Source: Gammaproteobacteria bacterium
GTDB lineage: Bacteria > Pseudomonadota > Gammaproteobacteria > Steroidobacterales > Steroidobacteraceae
Reading direction: 5' to 3'
Assembly: GCA_028293725.1 (NCBI GenBank)
Contig: JAQGOE010000122.1
Location: 1-55,812 of the forward strand
Length of the DNA stretch: 55,812 nt
Shown here: positions 17,268 to 26,700 of the stretch, one piece after another
Layout: every line of letters starts with the position of its first letter
How positions within the stretch are numbered: the first letter of the stretch is position 1
Position numbers and translations under genes: made by a program
Notes under the pieces: model-generated
The model's input: only the letters and a program-made list of their open reading frames with translations
Databases searched by the model: none
What the model was told of the DNA's origin: nothing

Positions 17268-19502
17268 ATGGGGAAGTCCTTGCAGCCACTGAATGCTATG
17301 GCCGTGCGTCCGCCTATCAACACGCCTGCCGCAGCCGCAAACGCGGCGAGCGAGCCTATGACCGCCGAATCGCTCGGGTGGCAGTTACGTGCGGCATTGC
17401 CGCCGCTGCGCCTGCATTCGGTTTCACTTTTCGATGAGCAAGCCAACGTACTTTGGCTCAGCGAGGGCGCATTGGGCCCGGACGAGCACAATGTCGTGCT
17501 CGAGGCAATGGAAACGCTCGCGAACGACAGATCGCTGGCGTGCCATGAAAACGGCCTGGAAGACGGGCGTGTAGGTATTTTCCTGCCCGTACGCGCGCCG
17601 CAGGGCGATCTCGTCGGCGTCGCCATGATCCTGGCGGATCTCAAATCGGTCGGCGACGGCGTCCTGGAAAAAATTGTGAGTCCGCAGGTGCGGACCATCA
17701 TGCAGAAGGTTGCGGTCCTTTTGCGTGCTTCATCGCCGCGCCCGGGCGAGCCGGCTGCACCGATTCCTGTGGCCATTGCGCCGGTCGTGGAATTTACGCC
17801 CGAGCGGGCGCCGGAGCGCGCACCAACACCTGCACGCGCCGCGGCTGCGCCCGCTCCACAAGCGCCGCCTGTCCCGCCAACATTGTCCGCGCCAGCGCCG
17901 GCCGCGAAGGCAACGACTGCTGCTGCGGCCAAGCCTGCCGCCAACAGCAAACTCAACGGCTCGCACGGTGCTGCGACTCCCACCACCGCTGCGCCGGCTG
18001 CGGCTCGACCCGCTCCCGTCGCGCCGCCAGTTGCTCACGCGGCAGACCAACAGTCGCTATCGCCCCAGGCTATCGATGACATCCTCGAATTCGAGCTGTT
18101 TCCCGATCTGGGAACGCACGACGAAGAGCTCGTCCCGAAGTCGCCGGCGTCGAGTTTCCAACAGGCGGAAGCGCTTGCCTGGGAGCCGCCGACCTCGAGT
18201 TACCAAGTCCTGAACCAGACACCGCCGCCAGTCGCACACTACGAGCCGGCCAAACCGGCCGCGCCGGAACCGGCGGCACGCGCAGCGGCTCCGGCGAAGT
18301 CGACAGCACCTGCGAAACCGGCAGCTCCCGCGAAGGCCGCCGCGCCCGCGCCGGCTGCTCCGGTACCGCCAGTGCAGGCCGCCCCACCGGCGTCATTCGC
18401 TTTGCCGAATATTGACCTTTCGATCCCTGAGGCTCTGCAGTCAAACGGCGCTCCTTCGAGCTTTGCACCGGGCGCATCCGCGAGTTCCGCGATTGTCGTG
18501 CCGAATGTGCCTACACTGCAGGCGCCCGGCGCGGCACCGGTCGTAGCGCCGCTTGCGACAGCTCCCGCCGCAATCGAAAGCGCGCTGATCATCCCGGCAA
18601 TAAACCCGCTCGCCAACCCAACACCGGTGCCATCGGCAAAATCCACGGGCGCGACAACTACCTCGAAGGCTCTCGGGTCACCCGCCACCACGACCGGCAC
18701 GTCCCGTTCGCTGAACGGGTCCACGAGCATCGTTCAGTCGCTCAACGGCAGCGGTCCGTCCGCGACATCCCGTAACGTTGCTCTCGATCCGTCGAGCCTC
18801 ATCCTCGATGTGCAGCCTTTCACGAAACTTCGTCCGGGCGGCCGTTTGCGGCGCTATGAAGTACTGCCGCGTATCCCGCATCGGGACGCGAATCGCGCTC
18901 CCGCCGCGATGGACGGGCTGGCCCTGCAGAGGCTGTTGTCCTGGCTCGGCGCCAACCGTTCGGCCTGGAACCTCGAGCCCACCAGTTTCAGTTTGAATCT
19001 CTCCATCTCGACTCTCGAGGACGAGCGCTTCCCACAGCAAGTCGCGTCTTCTCTGAAGGCCAACGGCATCGCGCCGGACAACCTGGGATTCGAGATCGCG
19101 GAGCCGCTCTGCACCCAGCGGCGCGCGCAGGTGGAGCGGTTCATTTCCCTGTGCGACAAACTGGGATGCTTCGTCGTCATTGACGATTTCTCCTTCGATT
19201 CTTCGGTCCTGCCGCTGCTGCGTTCGAAGGCGCTGCGGCTGGTGAAGATCGATCCCAAGCTCACCTCCGCGGCGCTGCGCGACAAGCTGTCACAGGCCAT
19301 GGTCGTTGCGATCGTCCAGGCCGTGAAGGTGCTGGGCATCCACTGCGCCGCCAAGCGGGTCGAGTCGCAGGCGTCCCTGCAGTGGCTCACGGCGATCGGC
19401 TGCGATCTGGCCCAGGGACCCGCGCTTTCGCAGGTACTGCCCATCGAGTCGCTGAATATGCCGCAAGCGCCAGCGGCTGAACCCGGGAAAGCGGCGGGCT
19501 GA
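17268..19502 (+). CDS. degenerate EAL-domain protein with Pro/Ala-rich linker
   Basis: 744 residues. Residues about 30-165 form a GAF-like sensor (SLFDEQANVLWLSEGALGP, GIFLPVRAPQGDLVGVAMILADL). About 165-510 is Ala/Pro/Ser/Thr-rich linker, and 515-735 is an EAL fold. In the EAL fold the signature reads YEVLPR, and NLS, EIAE, DDFS and VKID are kept. The glutamate of the AEG metal/base motif is replaced (AAKRVES). It is therefore probably a non-catalytic c-di-GMP receptor or protein partner. The start is uncertain; ATGs at 17298 and 17358 are alternatives and none has a strong ribosome site. No membrane segment. Confidence 0.8.
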   Translation: MGKSLQPLNAMAVRPPINTPAAAANAASEPMTAESLGWQLRAALPPLRLHSVSLFDEQANVLWLSEGALGPDEHNVVLEAMETLANDRSLACHENGLEDGRVGIFLPVRAPQGDLVGVAMILADLKSVGDGVLEKIVSPQVRTIMQKVAVLLRASSPRPGEPAAPIPVAIAPVVEFTPERAPERAPTPARAAAAPAPQAPPVPPTLSAPAPAAKATTAAAAKPAANSKLNGSHGAATPTTAAPAAARPAPVAPPVAHAADQQSLSPQAIDDILEFELFPDLGTHDEELVPKSPASSFQQAEALAWEPPTSSYQVLNQTPPPVAHYEPAKPAAPEPAARAAAPAKSTAPAKPAAPAKAAAPAPAAPVPPVQAAPPASFALPNIDLSIPEALQSNGAPSSFAPGASASSAIVVPNVPTLQAPGAAPVVAPLATAPAAIESALIIPAINPLANPTPVPSAKSTGATTTSKALGSPATTTGTSRSLNGSTSIVQSLNGSGPSATSRNVALDPSSLILDVQPFTKLRPGGRLRRYEVLPRIPHRDANRAPAAMDGLALQRLLSWLGANRSAWNLEPTSFSLNLSISTLEDERFPQQVASSLKANGIAPDNLGFEIAEPLCTQRRAQVERFISLCDKLGCFVVIDDFSFDSSVLPLLRSKALRLVKIDPKLTSAALRDKLSQAMVVAIVQAVKVLGIHCAAKRVESQASLQWLTAIGCDLAQGPALSQVLPIESLNMPQAPAAEPGKAAG

Positions 19503-19550
19503 GCCTGGAGCCGGAGCCTCGGACCCGCGGAACCGGAACGTCCTGACACG

Positions 19551-19609
19551 TCCTGACCGGCGCGCCCTGACTGGCGCACTCTGACCGGCGCGCCGCCCTG
19601 ACTGGCGTG
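19551..19609. repeat. 14-bp degenerate tandem repeat
   Basis: Four copies of CCCTGACYGGCGCG-like units alternate C and T at the seventh position, giving a 28-base higher-order period, with three extra bases before the last copy. They lie in the 285-base gap between the EAL protein and the LytS-type kinase. The rest of that gap is G+C-rich with no gene seen. Confidence 0.65.
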
Positions 19610-19787
19610 GCCAGAGCGGCGCGGGCTCGGCGGCGCCCGCACGATCCTGATCCTTCGCCTGGGCCCTTGCGTGTCCCCCCGGCCCTGCGACGAGCCGAGC
19701 CCCGCACACGCCCGTCCGGCGACGCCCGCCGGCGAGATGGCCTAAGCTTCCCCGGTAAGGCGGCCGCCCGTCGCCCCGGCGCAAGGC

Positions 19788-20897
19788 ATGTTGACGCTCG
19801 AACAATTCCGCTCCAACCGGAACGTGCTCTTCTGGAGCCTGCATGCGGCTGGCTGGGGTGCGTATGCCATTACGCAATACTTCGGCGCGCTCCTCTACGA
19901 GAAGCCCAACAGCTACGCGCAGGTCATTGTCGTAGCAGCGCTCACGGGGTTCGTTGTCTCCATGCCCATGCGGTACATCTACCGCCTGCTCTGGGGCCGC
20001 TCGCCACGCACCATCGTGGTTGGTGTGCTGGCCACCTGTTACGTCACCGCGCTTGCGTTGCGGACGGTCATCAACCTCGCCTACAAACAGCTCGTCGAGC
20101 CCGACTGGCAATTCAAGACCCTGTTCGAGTTGTTCGGGGGCGCCATTTCCACCACGTACCTGCTGTTGTGTTGGAGCGCTCTCTACTTCGGTATCCGTTA
20201 CTACGAATCCCAGCAACAGCAACAAGAGGCTGTTCTGAAGGCCGTGGCGCTGGCGCAGGAATCGCAGCTCAAGATGCTGCGCTACCAGTTGAACCCGCAT
20301 TTTCTGTTCAACACCCTGAACGCCATCTCCACCCTCATTCTCGACAATCAGAACCGCACGGCCAACCACGCCATCACCCGGCTCTCGGAATTCCTGCGCT
20401 ACACGCTCGACCAGGATCCGATGAAGAAGGTGACCCTGCGGCAGGAAATCGAAGCGCTCGATCTCTACCTGGGCACCGAGCGGCTGCGCTTTGGCGAGCG
20501 GCTGCGGCTCGAGTATGCGATAGAGGGGCCGGCGCTCGAAGCGCTCGTACCCAGTCTTTTGTTGCAGCCTCTTCTGGAGAATTCACTCAAATACGCGGTC
20601 TCACCGCGTGAGCAGGGCGGCTGCATACGAATCGAGGGCCGGACGCGGGGCCTGATGCTCGAGGTCAGCGTCATCGACGACGGGCCGGGTATGCGCGATC
20701 GATTTTCGCCGAACGAGCGCCGTGGTGTTGGATTACGCAACACACGCGAGCGCCTGGCCGTGCTTTATGGCGAAAACCACCGCTTCGCGGTGCTCAACAG
20801 TCACCCTGGACTGCGCATCGACATGGCGCTACCGCTCGAGACGGCCCCCGCGACCGTTGAGCCCACCACGGATATGCCTCAGAGAGCGCGCGCATGA
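19788..20897 (+). CDS. LytS/AlgZ-type sensor histidine kinase
   Basis: 369 residues. Four hydrophobic segments lie in the first 150 residues, then a short helix rich in Gln, then the His_kinase domain of the LytS family with the phospho-acceptor in QLNPHFLFNTLN near residue 170. The N box is LLLQPLLENSLKYAV, and the G boxes are DDGPGM and RGVGLRNTRERL. The stop overlaps the following regulator by four bases, so the two form a cognate pair. In Pseudomonas and Xanthomonas related pairs (AlgZ/AlgR) control pili, exopolysaccharide and c-di-GMP genes; the target here is unknown. Confidence 0.9.
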   Translation: MLTLEQFRSNRNVLFWSLHAAGWGAYAITQYFGALLYEKPNSYAQVIVVAALTGFVVSMPMRYIYRLLWGRSPRTIVVGVLATCYVTALALRTVINLAYKQLVEPDWQFKTLFELFGGAISTTYLLLCWSALYFGIRYYESQQQQQEAVLKAVALAQESQLKMLRYQLNPHFLFNTLNAISTLILDNQNRTANHAITRLSEFLRYTLDQDPMKKVTLRQEIEALDLYLGTERLRFGERLRLEYAIEGPALEALVPSLLLQPLLENSLKYAVSPREQGGCIRIEGRTRGLMLEVSVIDDGPGMRDRFSPNERRGVGLRNTRERLAVLYGENHRFAVLNSHPGLRIDMALPLETAPATVEPTTDMPQRARA

Positions 20898-21718
20898 AGA
20901 TCAACACGATCATCGTTGACGACGAGACTCTGTCACGACGCGGTATCGAAATCCGATTGCGCGACGCCGGCGACTTCAACATTGTCGCTCAATGTACCAA
21001 CGGCCGCGAGGCTCTCGCCGCGATCTCCAGCTACAAGCCCGACCTCGTGTTTCTCGACATCCAGATGCCGGGCATGTCGGGCTTCGAGGTGTTGGCCCAT
21101 ATTCCGCACGAGTCGCTGCCCGTACTGGTGTTCGTCACGGCTTATGATCAATATGCCATTCAGGCCTTCGAGGCGCGGGCGGTGGACTACCTGCTGAAGC
21201 CGATAGACGAGGCCCGCTTTCAGACGGCGCTCGAACGGGTGCGCGAGCATGTACGGGCAAAGTCAGCCGCCAATCAGCGTGACCGACTCATGGAGATCAT
21301 CGCGGAGATCACCGGCTCGGGTGAGCTTGCGCTCGACGAGTTACTGACCCGCGGCCGGGCTGCAGTGGAGGCACGGCACCCGGAAGTGCTGCCGATCCGG
21401 CAAGGTCGCGAAACCGTACGGGTACCTGTTGCCGCGATCCGCTGGATCGACGCCGCGGGAGATTACATGTGCATCCATGCCGGAAACGACACTCACATCC
21501 TGCGCGGGACCATGAAAGAGCTCGAGGAGCTTCTCGATCCAAAGCTCTTTCAGCGGGTGCATCGCTCGACGATTGTGAACCTGCGCTTGGTAAAAAGCCT
21601 GCGGGCACACATGAATGGCGAATACTTCCTCACCCTCGACGGAGGGCACGAGCTCAAGCTCTCGCGCACCTACCGCGACAAGGTGGAATACTTTCTGAAC
21701 ACTTCTGGCGCCAACTGA
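20894..21718 (+). CDS. LytTR-type response regulator
   Basis: 274 residues. The receiver domain is residues 1-125, with acidic pocket VDDET, phospho-acceptor Asp in DLVFLDIQMPGMSGFE and the conserved Lys in YLLKPIDEA. The LytTR DNA-binding domain is about 170-272 (AIRWIDAAGDYMCIHAG, RVHRSTIVNLRLVKSL). It starts inside the kinase stop codon region (ATGA overlap). It is six bases from the convergent GGDEF gene. Confidence 0.92.
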   Translation: MKINTIIVDDETLSRRGIEIRLRDAGDFNIVAQCTNGREALAAISSYKPDLVFLDIQMPGMSGFEVLAHIPHESLPVLVFVTAYDQYAIQAFEARAVDYLLKPIDEARFQTALERVREHVRAKSAANQRDRLMEIIAEITGSGELALDELLTRGRAAVEARHPEVLPIRQGRETVRVPVAAIRWIDAAGDYMCIHAGNDTHILRGTMKELEELLDPKLFQRVHRSTIVNLRLVKSLRAHMNGEYFLTLDGGHELKLSRTYRDKVEYFLNTSGAN

Positions 21719-21724
21719 CGCCGA

Positions 21725-22939
21725 TCAGGCGCGCCGGCGGAATGAGCCCGTGGTAAACAGCGCGTGGTCGCTGTCGACGAGCTTCACGCAGTTTCGGCCG
21801 CTGCGCTTCGCGCTATAGAGCGATTCGTCGGCCAATTGCACGGCGCCTTCGGGCGTTCTGCCCATCTTCGGGCGCACGACGGAAATGCCAACGCTCGCCG
21901 TGACGAACGGTGCTGTCGGTGAATCCTCGTGAGGAATTTGCAGCGCCAGAATCGACTGCCGCAACTCCTCCGCCAGCTCCTGCACGAATTCGCCGCTCAT
22001 GTCGAAAAGAGCCAACACGAACTCTTCTCCACCGTAACGCGCGGCCATGTCCAGAGGACGGCGGGCAAAGCCCTGCACGACTTGCGCGACGCGGCGTAGA
22101 GCCTCGTCGCCGCCCTGGTGACCATAGCGGTCGTTGTAGGCTTTGAAGTGGTCGACGTCGATCAGCAGTAGCGCGAGTGAGCGCCGATCGCGCAAACCCT
22201 GCTGCCACATGAGCGGGAAATGGTCATCGAACGCGCCACGATTCTTCAGACCCGTGAGTCCGTCACGGGCCGCCATCTCGCCCATGAGTCCGCGCTCCAG
22301 GAAGGACGTGCGCAGCTGCCGCTCCACTCCCCTGTAGACGAAGGCGCCCACGGCGGCGGTTATGGTGAGCACGCTGACATAATAAACAACGGATTCCACC
22401 GGCTCGCCAACGAATGCGAGCGCCGTGCCGTGCGCGAGGATCATCAGCGCATTGGCGATGAGAGCTTCGCGAAACATCTGTCCGCCCAGGAAGAAGAGCG
22501 CGATGCTGTAAGAAGTGAGGAAGTAGAACGGATCGGGATGCCCGACCAGGATGCGGCTGGCGATTCCGACGGCGGAAATGATTCCGAGCAGCGGTAGTGC
22601 TACCCGCGCCGCCGGTAGGTACAGGCGCTCATAGAAAGGACTCCACGACGCCCACAGGAGGAACACGCTCACGGGAATCGCCACGCCCAGCCAGCCAACT
22701 AACACGCTCCGCACGGGCAGGCCGTCGAGCACGACCAGGTGAATGGCGACGGCGAGACTCAGGAGACAGGTCGCAAGCTGAAAAAAGCGCACACGCGAAC
22801 GCACGCGGTCCAGGTGGAACGCCTGAAAATCCTTCTCCAGCGCCGCAGCGAAGCGCAGATCGGGAAAATCTCGGCGCAACTCGTTGGCGTAGGGGGAATC
22901 TGAAAAGTGCTCGAGATCGAGCAGGGCGGGTATCTGCAT
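21725..22939 (-). CDS. membrane diguanylate cyclase (GGDEF)
   Basis: 404 residues: about six transmembrane helices between residues 50 and 210, then a GGDEF domain. The active-site loop is RYGGEEF, which is catalytically competent. An inhibitory-site RxxD (RPLD) sits exactly five residues upstream, implying product inhibition by c-di-GMP. Substrate residues in LLLIDVDHFKAYNDRYGHQGGDEAL are intact. It is convergent with the LytTR regulator and transcribed from its own promoter in the 0.8-kb gap to its right. This is the only clear c-di-GMP synthase in the window. Confidence 0.93.
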   Translation of the reverse strand: MQIPALLDLEHFSDSPYANELRRDFPDLRFAAALEKDFQAFHLDRVRSRVRFFQLATCLLSLAVAIHLVVLDGLPVRSVLVGWLGVAIPVSVFLLWASWSPFYERLYLPAARVALPLLGIISAVGIASRILVGHPDPFYFLTSYSIALFFLGGQMFREALIANALMILAHGTALAFVGEPVESVVYYVSVLTITAAVGAFVYRGVERQLRTSFLERGLMGEMAARDGLTGLKNRGAFDDHFPLMWQQGLRDRRSLALLLIDVDHFKAYNDRYGHQGGDEALRRVAQVVQGFARRPLDMAARYGGEEFVLALFDMSGEFVQELAEELRQSILALQIPHEDSPTAPFVTASVGISVVRPKMGRTPEGAVQLADESLYSAKRSGRNCVKLVDSDHALFTTGSFRRRA

Positions 22940-23728
22940 TGAGAGCTGAATTTATCTCACCGTGGCCGCGGAAAGTGTGACGTACTTCCGCTGATGGTGC
23001 CATCTTGCGACGCCGCCAAGCGGCGACTCACTTCGTGTCATGAACGCTACAACCTAAAGTAACTTCGCTGTCACAGACACGCAGCCATCTTCTCTTTTGA
23101 ATTCAGCAGTCTTCAACGCACTCTTCCTGTCGCTACGGCGATGTGGTCTGCCGTCAGCTTTCGCGAGGACAGCTCGAGCGCCGTCAGGTTCATGATCTGA
23201 AAATATTTTCGCTTCGCTCTCGTGTCGAGCGTGTGGTCTACCGGTGTCACGAATTCACGGCGTTGAATGTGACAATAGTGCGTGGGGACGAAGCGCTCGA
23301 ACGGCTCGATCGTGGTGTTGGATAGTGTCGGGTGGCGGTCGCTGCGCTAGTGGCGCCCTCGACACTCGCACTAACTTAATTGCGCCGTTTCGGTCCGATG
23401 AAGGCCGGTCCGATTCGGCGCGCTCGGCGTGCGCCCGGTCCGCCGCCTCGCCTGCAGCGCATCCGCGAATAAGACCTTAGGCCGAAGAATGGGGCTCGGA
23501 CGCTAGCACATGTCGCCACGAGAGTGTGACCTGCGTCACACTCCGGGACGCCGGCTCGCCGTTGTGTGAGCCATCGCGAGGCTATCCCGCCTCAGCATTG
23601 CTTAGATACGCGTAGACACGCGTAACGCGTCAAACGCTACGGACTGCGGCGGAGCCCGGCCATAGAGTCGCGCCTGTTCCGTCCACTCCGATTTGCATTT
23701 TGGCGAAGCGTCAACGAGGCTCGAAATT
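22940..23728. other. 789-base intergenic region between divergent genes
   Basis: This region separates the GGDEF gene (leftward) and the low-complexity protein gene (rightward). No convincing reading frame is seen. It holds a 22-base palindrome of CRP type, listed separately. It also has three ACGCGT hexamers within 23 bases (23608-23613, 23618-23623, 23625-23630), about 100 bases before the rightward start. Three GGTCCG repeats occur near 23390-23450. It probably carries promoters for both genes. Confidence 0.6.
23522..23543. promoter_or_regulatory. CRP/Clp-like palindromic operator
   Basis: GAGTGTGA and TCACACTC flank six bases. The core TGTGA-N6-TCACA is a perfect match to the CRP consensus, which is shared by Clp/Vfr-type regulators; Clp of Xanthomonas responds to c-di-GMP. 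Its centre lies about 195 bases upstream of the low-complexity protein gene. Whether it works there or on the GGDEF gene is not known. Confidence 0.6.
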
Positions 23729-26700
23729 ATGGAAGCTGCGTCTCGCCCCGTCTTTGAGCCGCTCACCGACCTCCCGGTCGAAGCGCCCATCGACGGAAGC
23801 GTACCGGTCGGAGCGGCGTCCTCGTCCTCCGGAGATTCCGCCCATGCGGGGTCCCGAAGGGGCGAGTCAGACGACTCCTCCGACGAATTGATCGATCCCG
23901 AGAGCCTTCTCGGGACGAGCGAGCCCGACCTGCTGCTGGCGGCGCTGAACGAAGCGGCTTCCTCTGGACGGCATACCTCCGGCACGGCGGCTAGCTCCAA
24001 TGCGTCGGCGGCTTCCGCTGCAAGCACCTCGTTCGATTCGGACGCCGAGGATTTGCTGGGCATGAGTCAGCTGCTGGCGGCCGACGACCCCGCCGCCCCA
24101 GTGCCGATTCAAACCTCCGCGGCCGCAGCGAAGTCTTCTACGGCGACGGATTCACAAAAATCGCCGGCGGGATTTGGAATACCCCCGGTGGCCAGTGCAA
24201 CGTCGGGCCAGGCCGCCAAGCCGGCCGCGGCGAAACCTGCCAGCCCCGCGTCGGTCGACTACGCCGCTGTGGCCGCGAAGGCTTCCGGTCCTGTGTTAGC
24301 CAGCTCGGCTACGACCGCCACAAAGACTTCCAGCGCTGCATCAGCTGACTCGCCGACTGCTGCGACAAAGGCTTCGAGCTCCAAGTCGGCACCAGCCGCG
24401 GACGGGACTTCGGCGACGGGCGCAACAGCCTCGGGTGGTGGTGGCGCATCAGCGGCCTCGGGTGGCTCGGTGGCCTCTGCGGTTGGCTCCACGGCTTCGA
24501 GCGCCCCCGGCGGCTCCACGACATCGGGTGGCTCGACAGCTTCGAGCGCCTCGGGTGCTCCCGCCACTGCTTCCACCTCCGGCTCGTGGGCGGCGGCACC
24601 TTCGGATGCCGCCTATTCAGGCACCTGGGCTTCGCCCGTGCTCGACGTCTCCGACCTGGGATCGGGCGACTCGCCAGTACCACCGACTCTTTCGGCAGCC
24701 CCCGCGACACCAGCCCCTAGCGCCGCATCAACGCTGGCATCCGCCTTGATCGCGAATGCACCGGCGACTCCGACGCCGGCTACGTCGTCGACATCAACTT
24801 CGGGCTCGCGAAAGTCGCCCCTAGCAGCAGCTTCATCATCGGAAGCGACACCGCCTGCTTCAAACACATCGGCACCGGCGCCGAAATCGGCCGTAGCGCA
24901 AACACCGCCAGCGGGCGCAGCTCCGCGCACGTCCGCGGCGCCTGCAAAAGCCAGCGCGATACCGACAGGACCCACATCTGTCCAGCCGCGCGCATCGAAT
25001 ACGGCGTCCGGATCGGCTTCGACCGGGTCCGCATCGACTACATCTAGGTCCGCGTCCGGGCACGAGTCCGCGTCTGCGTCCGGATCCGTGCCCGCGCTCG
25101 CATCTGGGTCCGCGCCCGGATCCGCTCCTGCGTCCGCGTCTGGCTCCTCTTCCGGGTCCGCATCCGGATCCACATCTGCGTTCGGCTCCGCGCCTGCGTC
25201 CAACTCCGCGGCTGGGGCCGCCGCACCGGCGCGAGCCGCCAACTCGGCAGCTCCAACCGCGTCGGCCACCCGGCCCGCAGGCTCCGCAAAGCCAACATCC
25301 GCGACGTCAGCAGACGCCAAACGCCCCTCGGCACCGTCTGCGTCCCCCACCGTTCCACCCACTGGCTCTGCAACGGCCACGCGCTCCGCGAGCGCCGCAA
25401 AACCAGTGGCCAAGTCGGCGATACCGACAGTACCGCCTGCACGGCCCGCGCCCGCCGCCTCGCCACCGCCAGCAGCGAAGCCGCCGCCGCGGCCAGCAAA
25501 GCCAGGAAGCTCGTCCGCAGCGACAGCCCATCCAACGTCGGGAGCTAATCCGACATCGGGAGGTTCGCCGGGATCTAGCGTCCCGACCGGATCAGCAGCG
25601 GTCCCCGCGCCTGCACCAACATCAGCGGCAGTATTGGCATCACCAACATCAGCCGCACCGGCGTCACTAGCTCCGACAGGCGTCGCACCTTCTGCAGCGC
25701 CCACGGCCACAGGCACCGCATCGACATCGGGTCGATGGGCAAAGTCCGCCACCACATCGACCGCGAGCACCGGCTCCGAATCACGGCGCGACCCATCGGC
25801 GGAGCAATCGTCGATTGCCACGCCATCGACATCAGCAATCTCACTCCAGTCAGAAGTGGCTCCCGCGCCCGCTCCGATCGCTCCAACACTCTCAGTTGCG
25901 GCGTTTGACGACAGCCCGGAGCCAGAGCTTTCCCTCCAGGATCTCTCCGAGCTGCCGCCGATGGCGCCTGCCTCCATGACAGCCGCCTCGGCAAGCCCCG
26001 CATATGTTGAACCGGCACCCGTCGCGCCCCCGAGGGCCGCGCCGAGCGCACCGGTGAGCACACTCAGGCCGGCATCGGCGCCTCACGCGGCACAGTCGAC
26101 GGCGCCAATGTCGCCGCCGACCGCAATGCCGTCCACGCCGACAGCAATGTCCGCGTCTGCGGCATCATCGGCTTATGCGGCATCCGCCACCTCTTCGGCA
26201 ACAGCAACTTCAACCGCGGCGGCGGGGACAGCATCCACCACTACGCCGCCGATGGACCGGGACTTCATCGCCCGCAACCAGGTTGTCGAACGCTATCTGT
26301 CAGGACGCCTCCCGCTCAAGGGAGCCACTGAATTCGAGCGCTTCTGTCGCGAAAATCCGGACGTGCTCGACGAGTTGGGACTCGCCGAGCGTGTCAACGC
26401 CGGACTGCGACTCCTCGAAGCCAGCGGCAAGCCGGAACCCTGGCAGGAAAGCAAGAAACCGTTCTGGCAGAAGCCGCAAGTCACTCTCGGACTTGCCGCT
26501 GCGGTCATCGGTTTGGCCATCGCGCTCTCGTTCGTGATGAGCGACAGCTCGGGCAAGACTCAACGCATCAACAAACTGCAGAGTCAGGCCGCCGAGCGTC
26601 CGCTGGACCCGGCGACCAGCACACGAGAGATTCGTCTTCTGCCCAGCCGCGAGGGCGGGTCCAACACGCCTGCCATCACCATCGGCGGTGGCGCCACGCA

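Noticed and set aside
24613..26061. 482-codon Ala/Asp/Gly-rich open frame antisense to the low-complexity gene
   Set aside because: It is a by-product of TCG/GCG/ACG codons on the other strand. It has no ribosome site and no folded domain.
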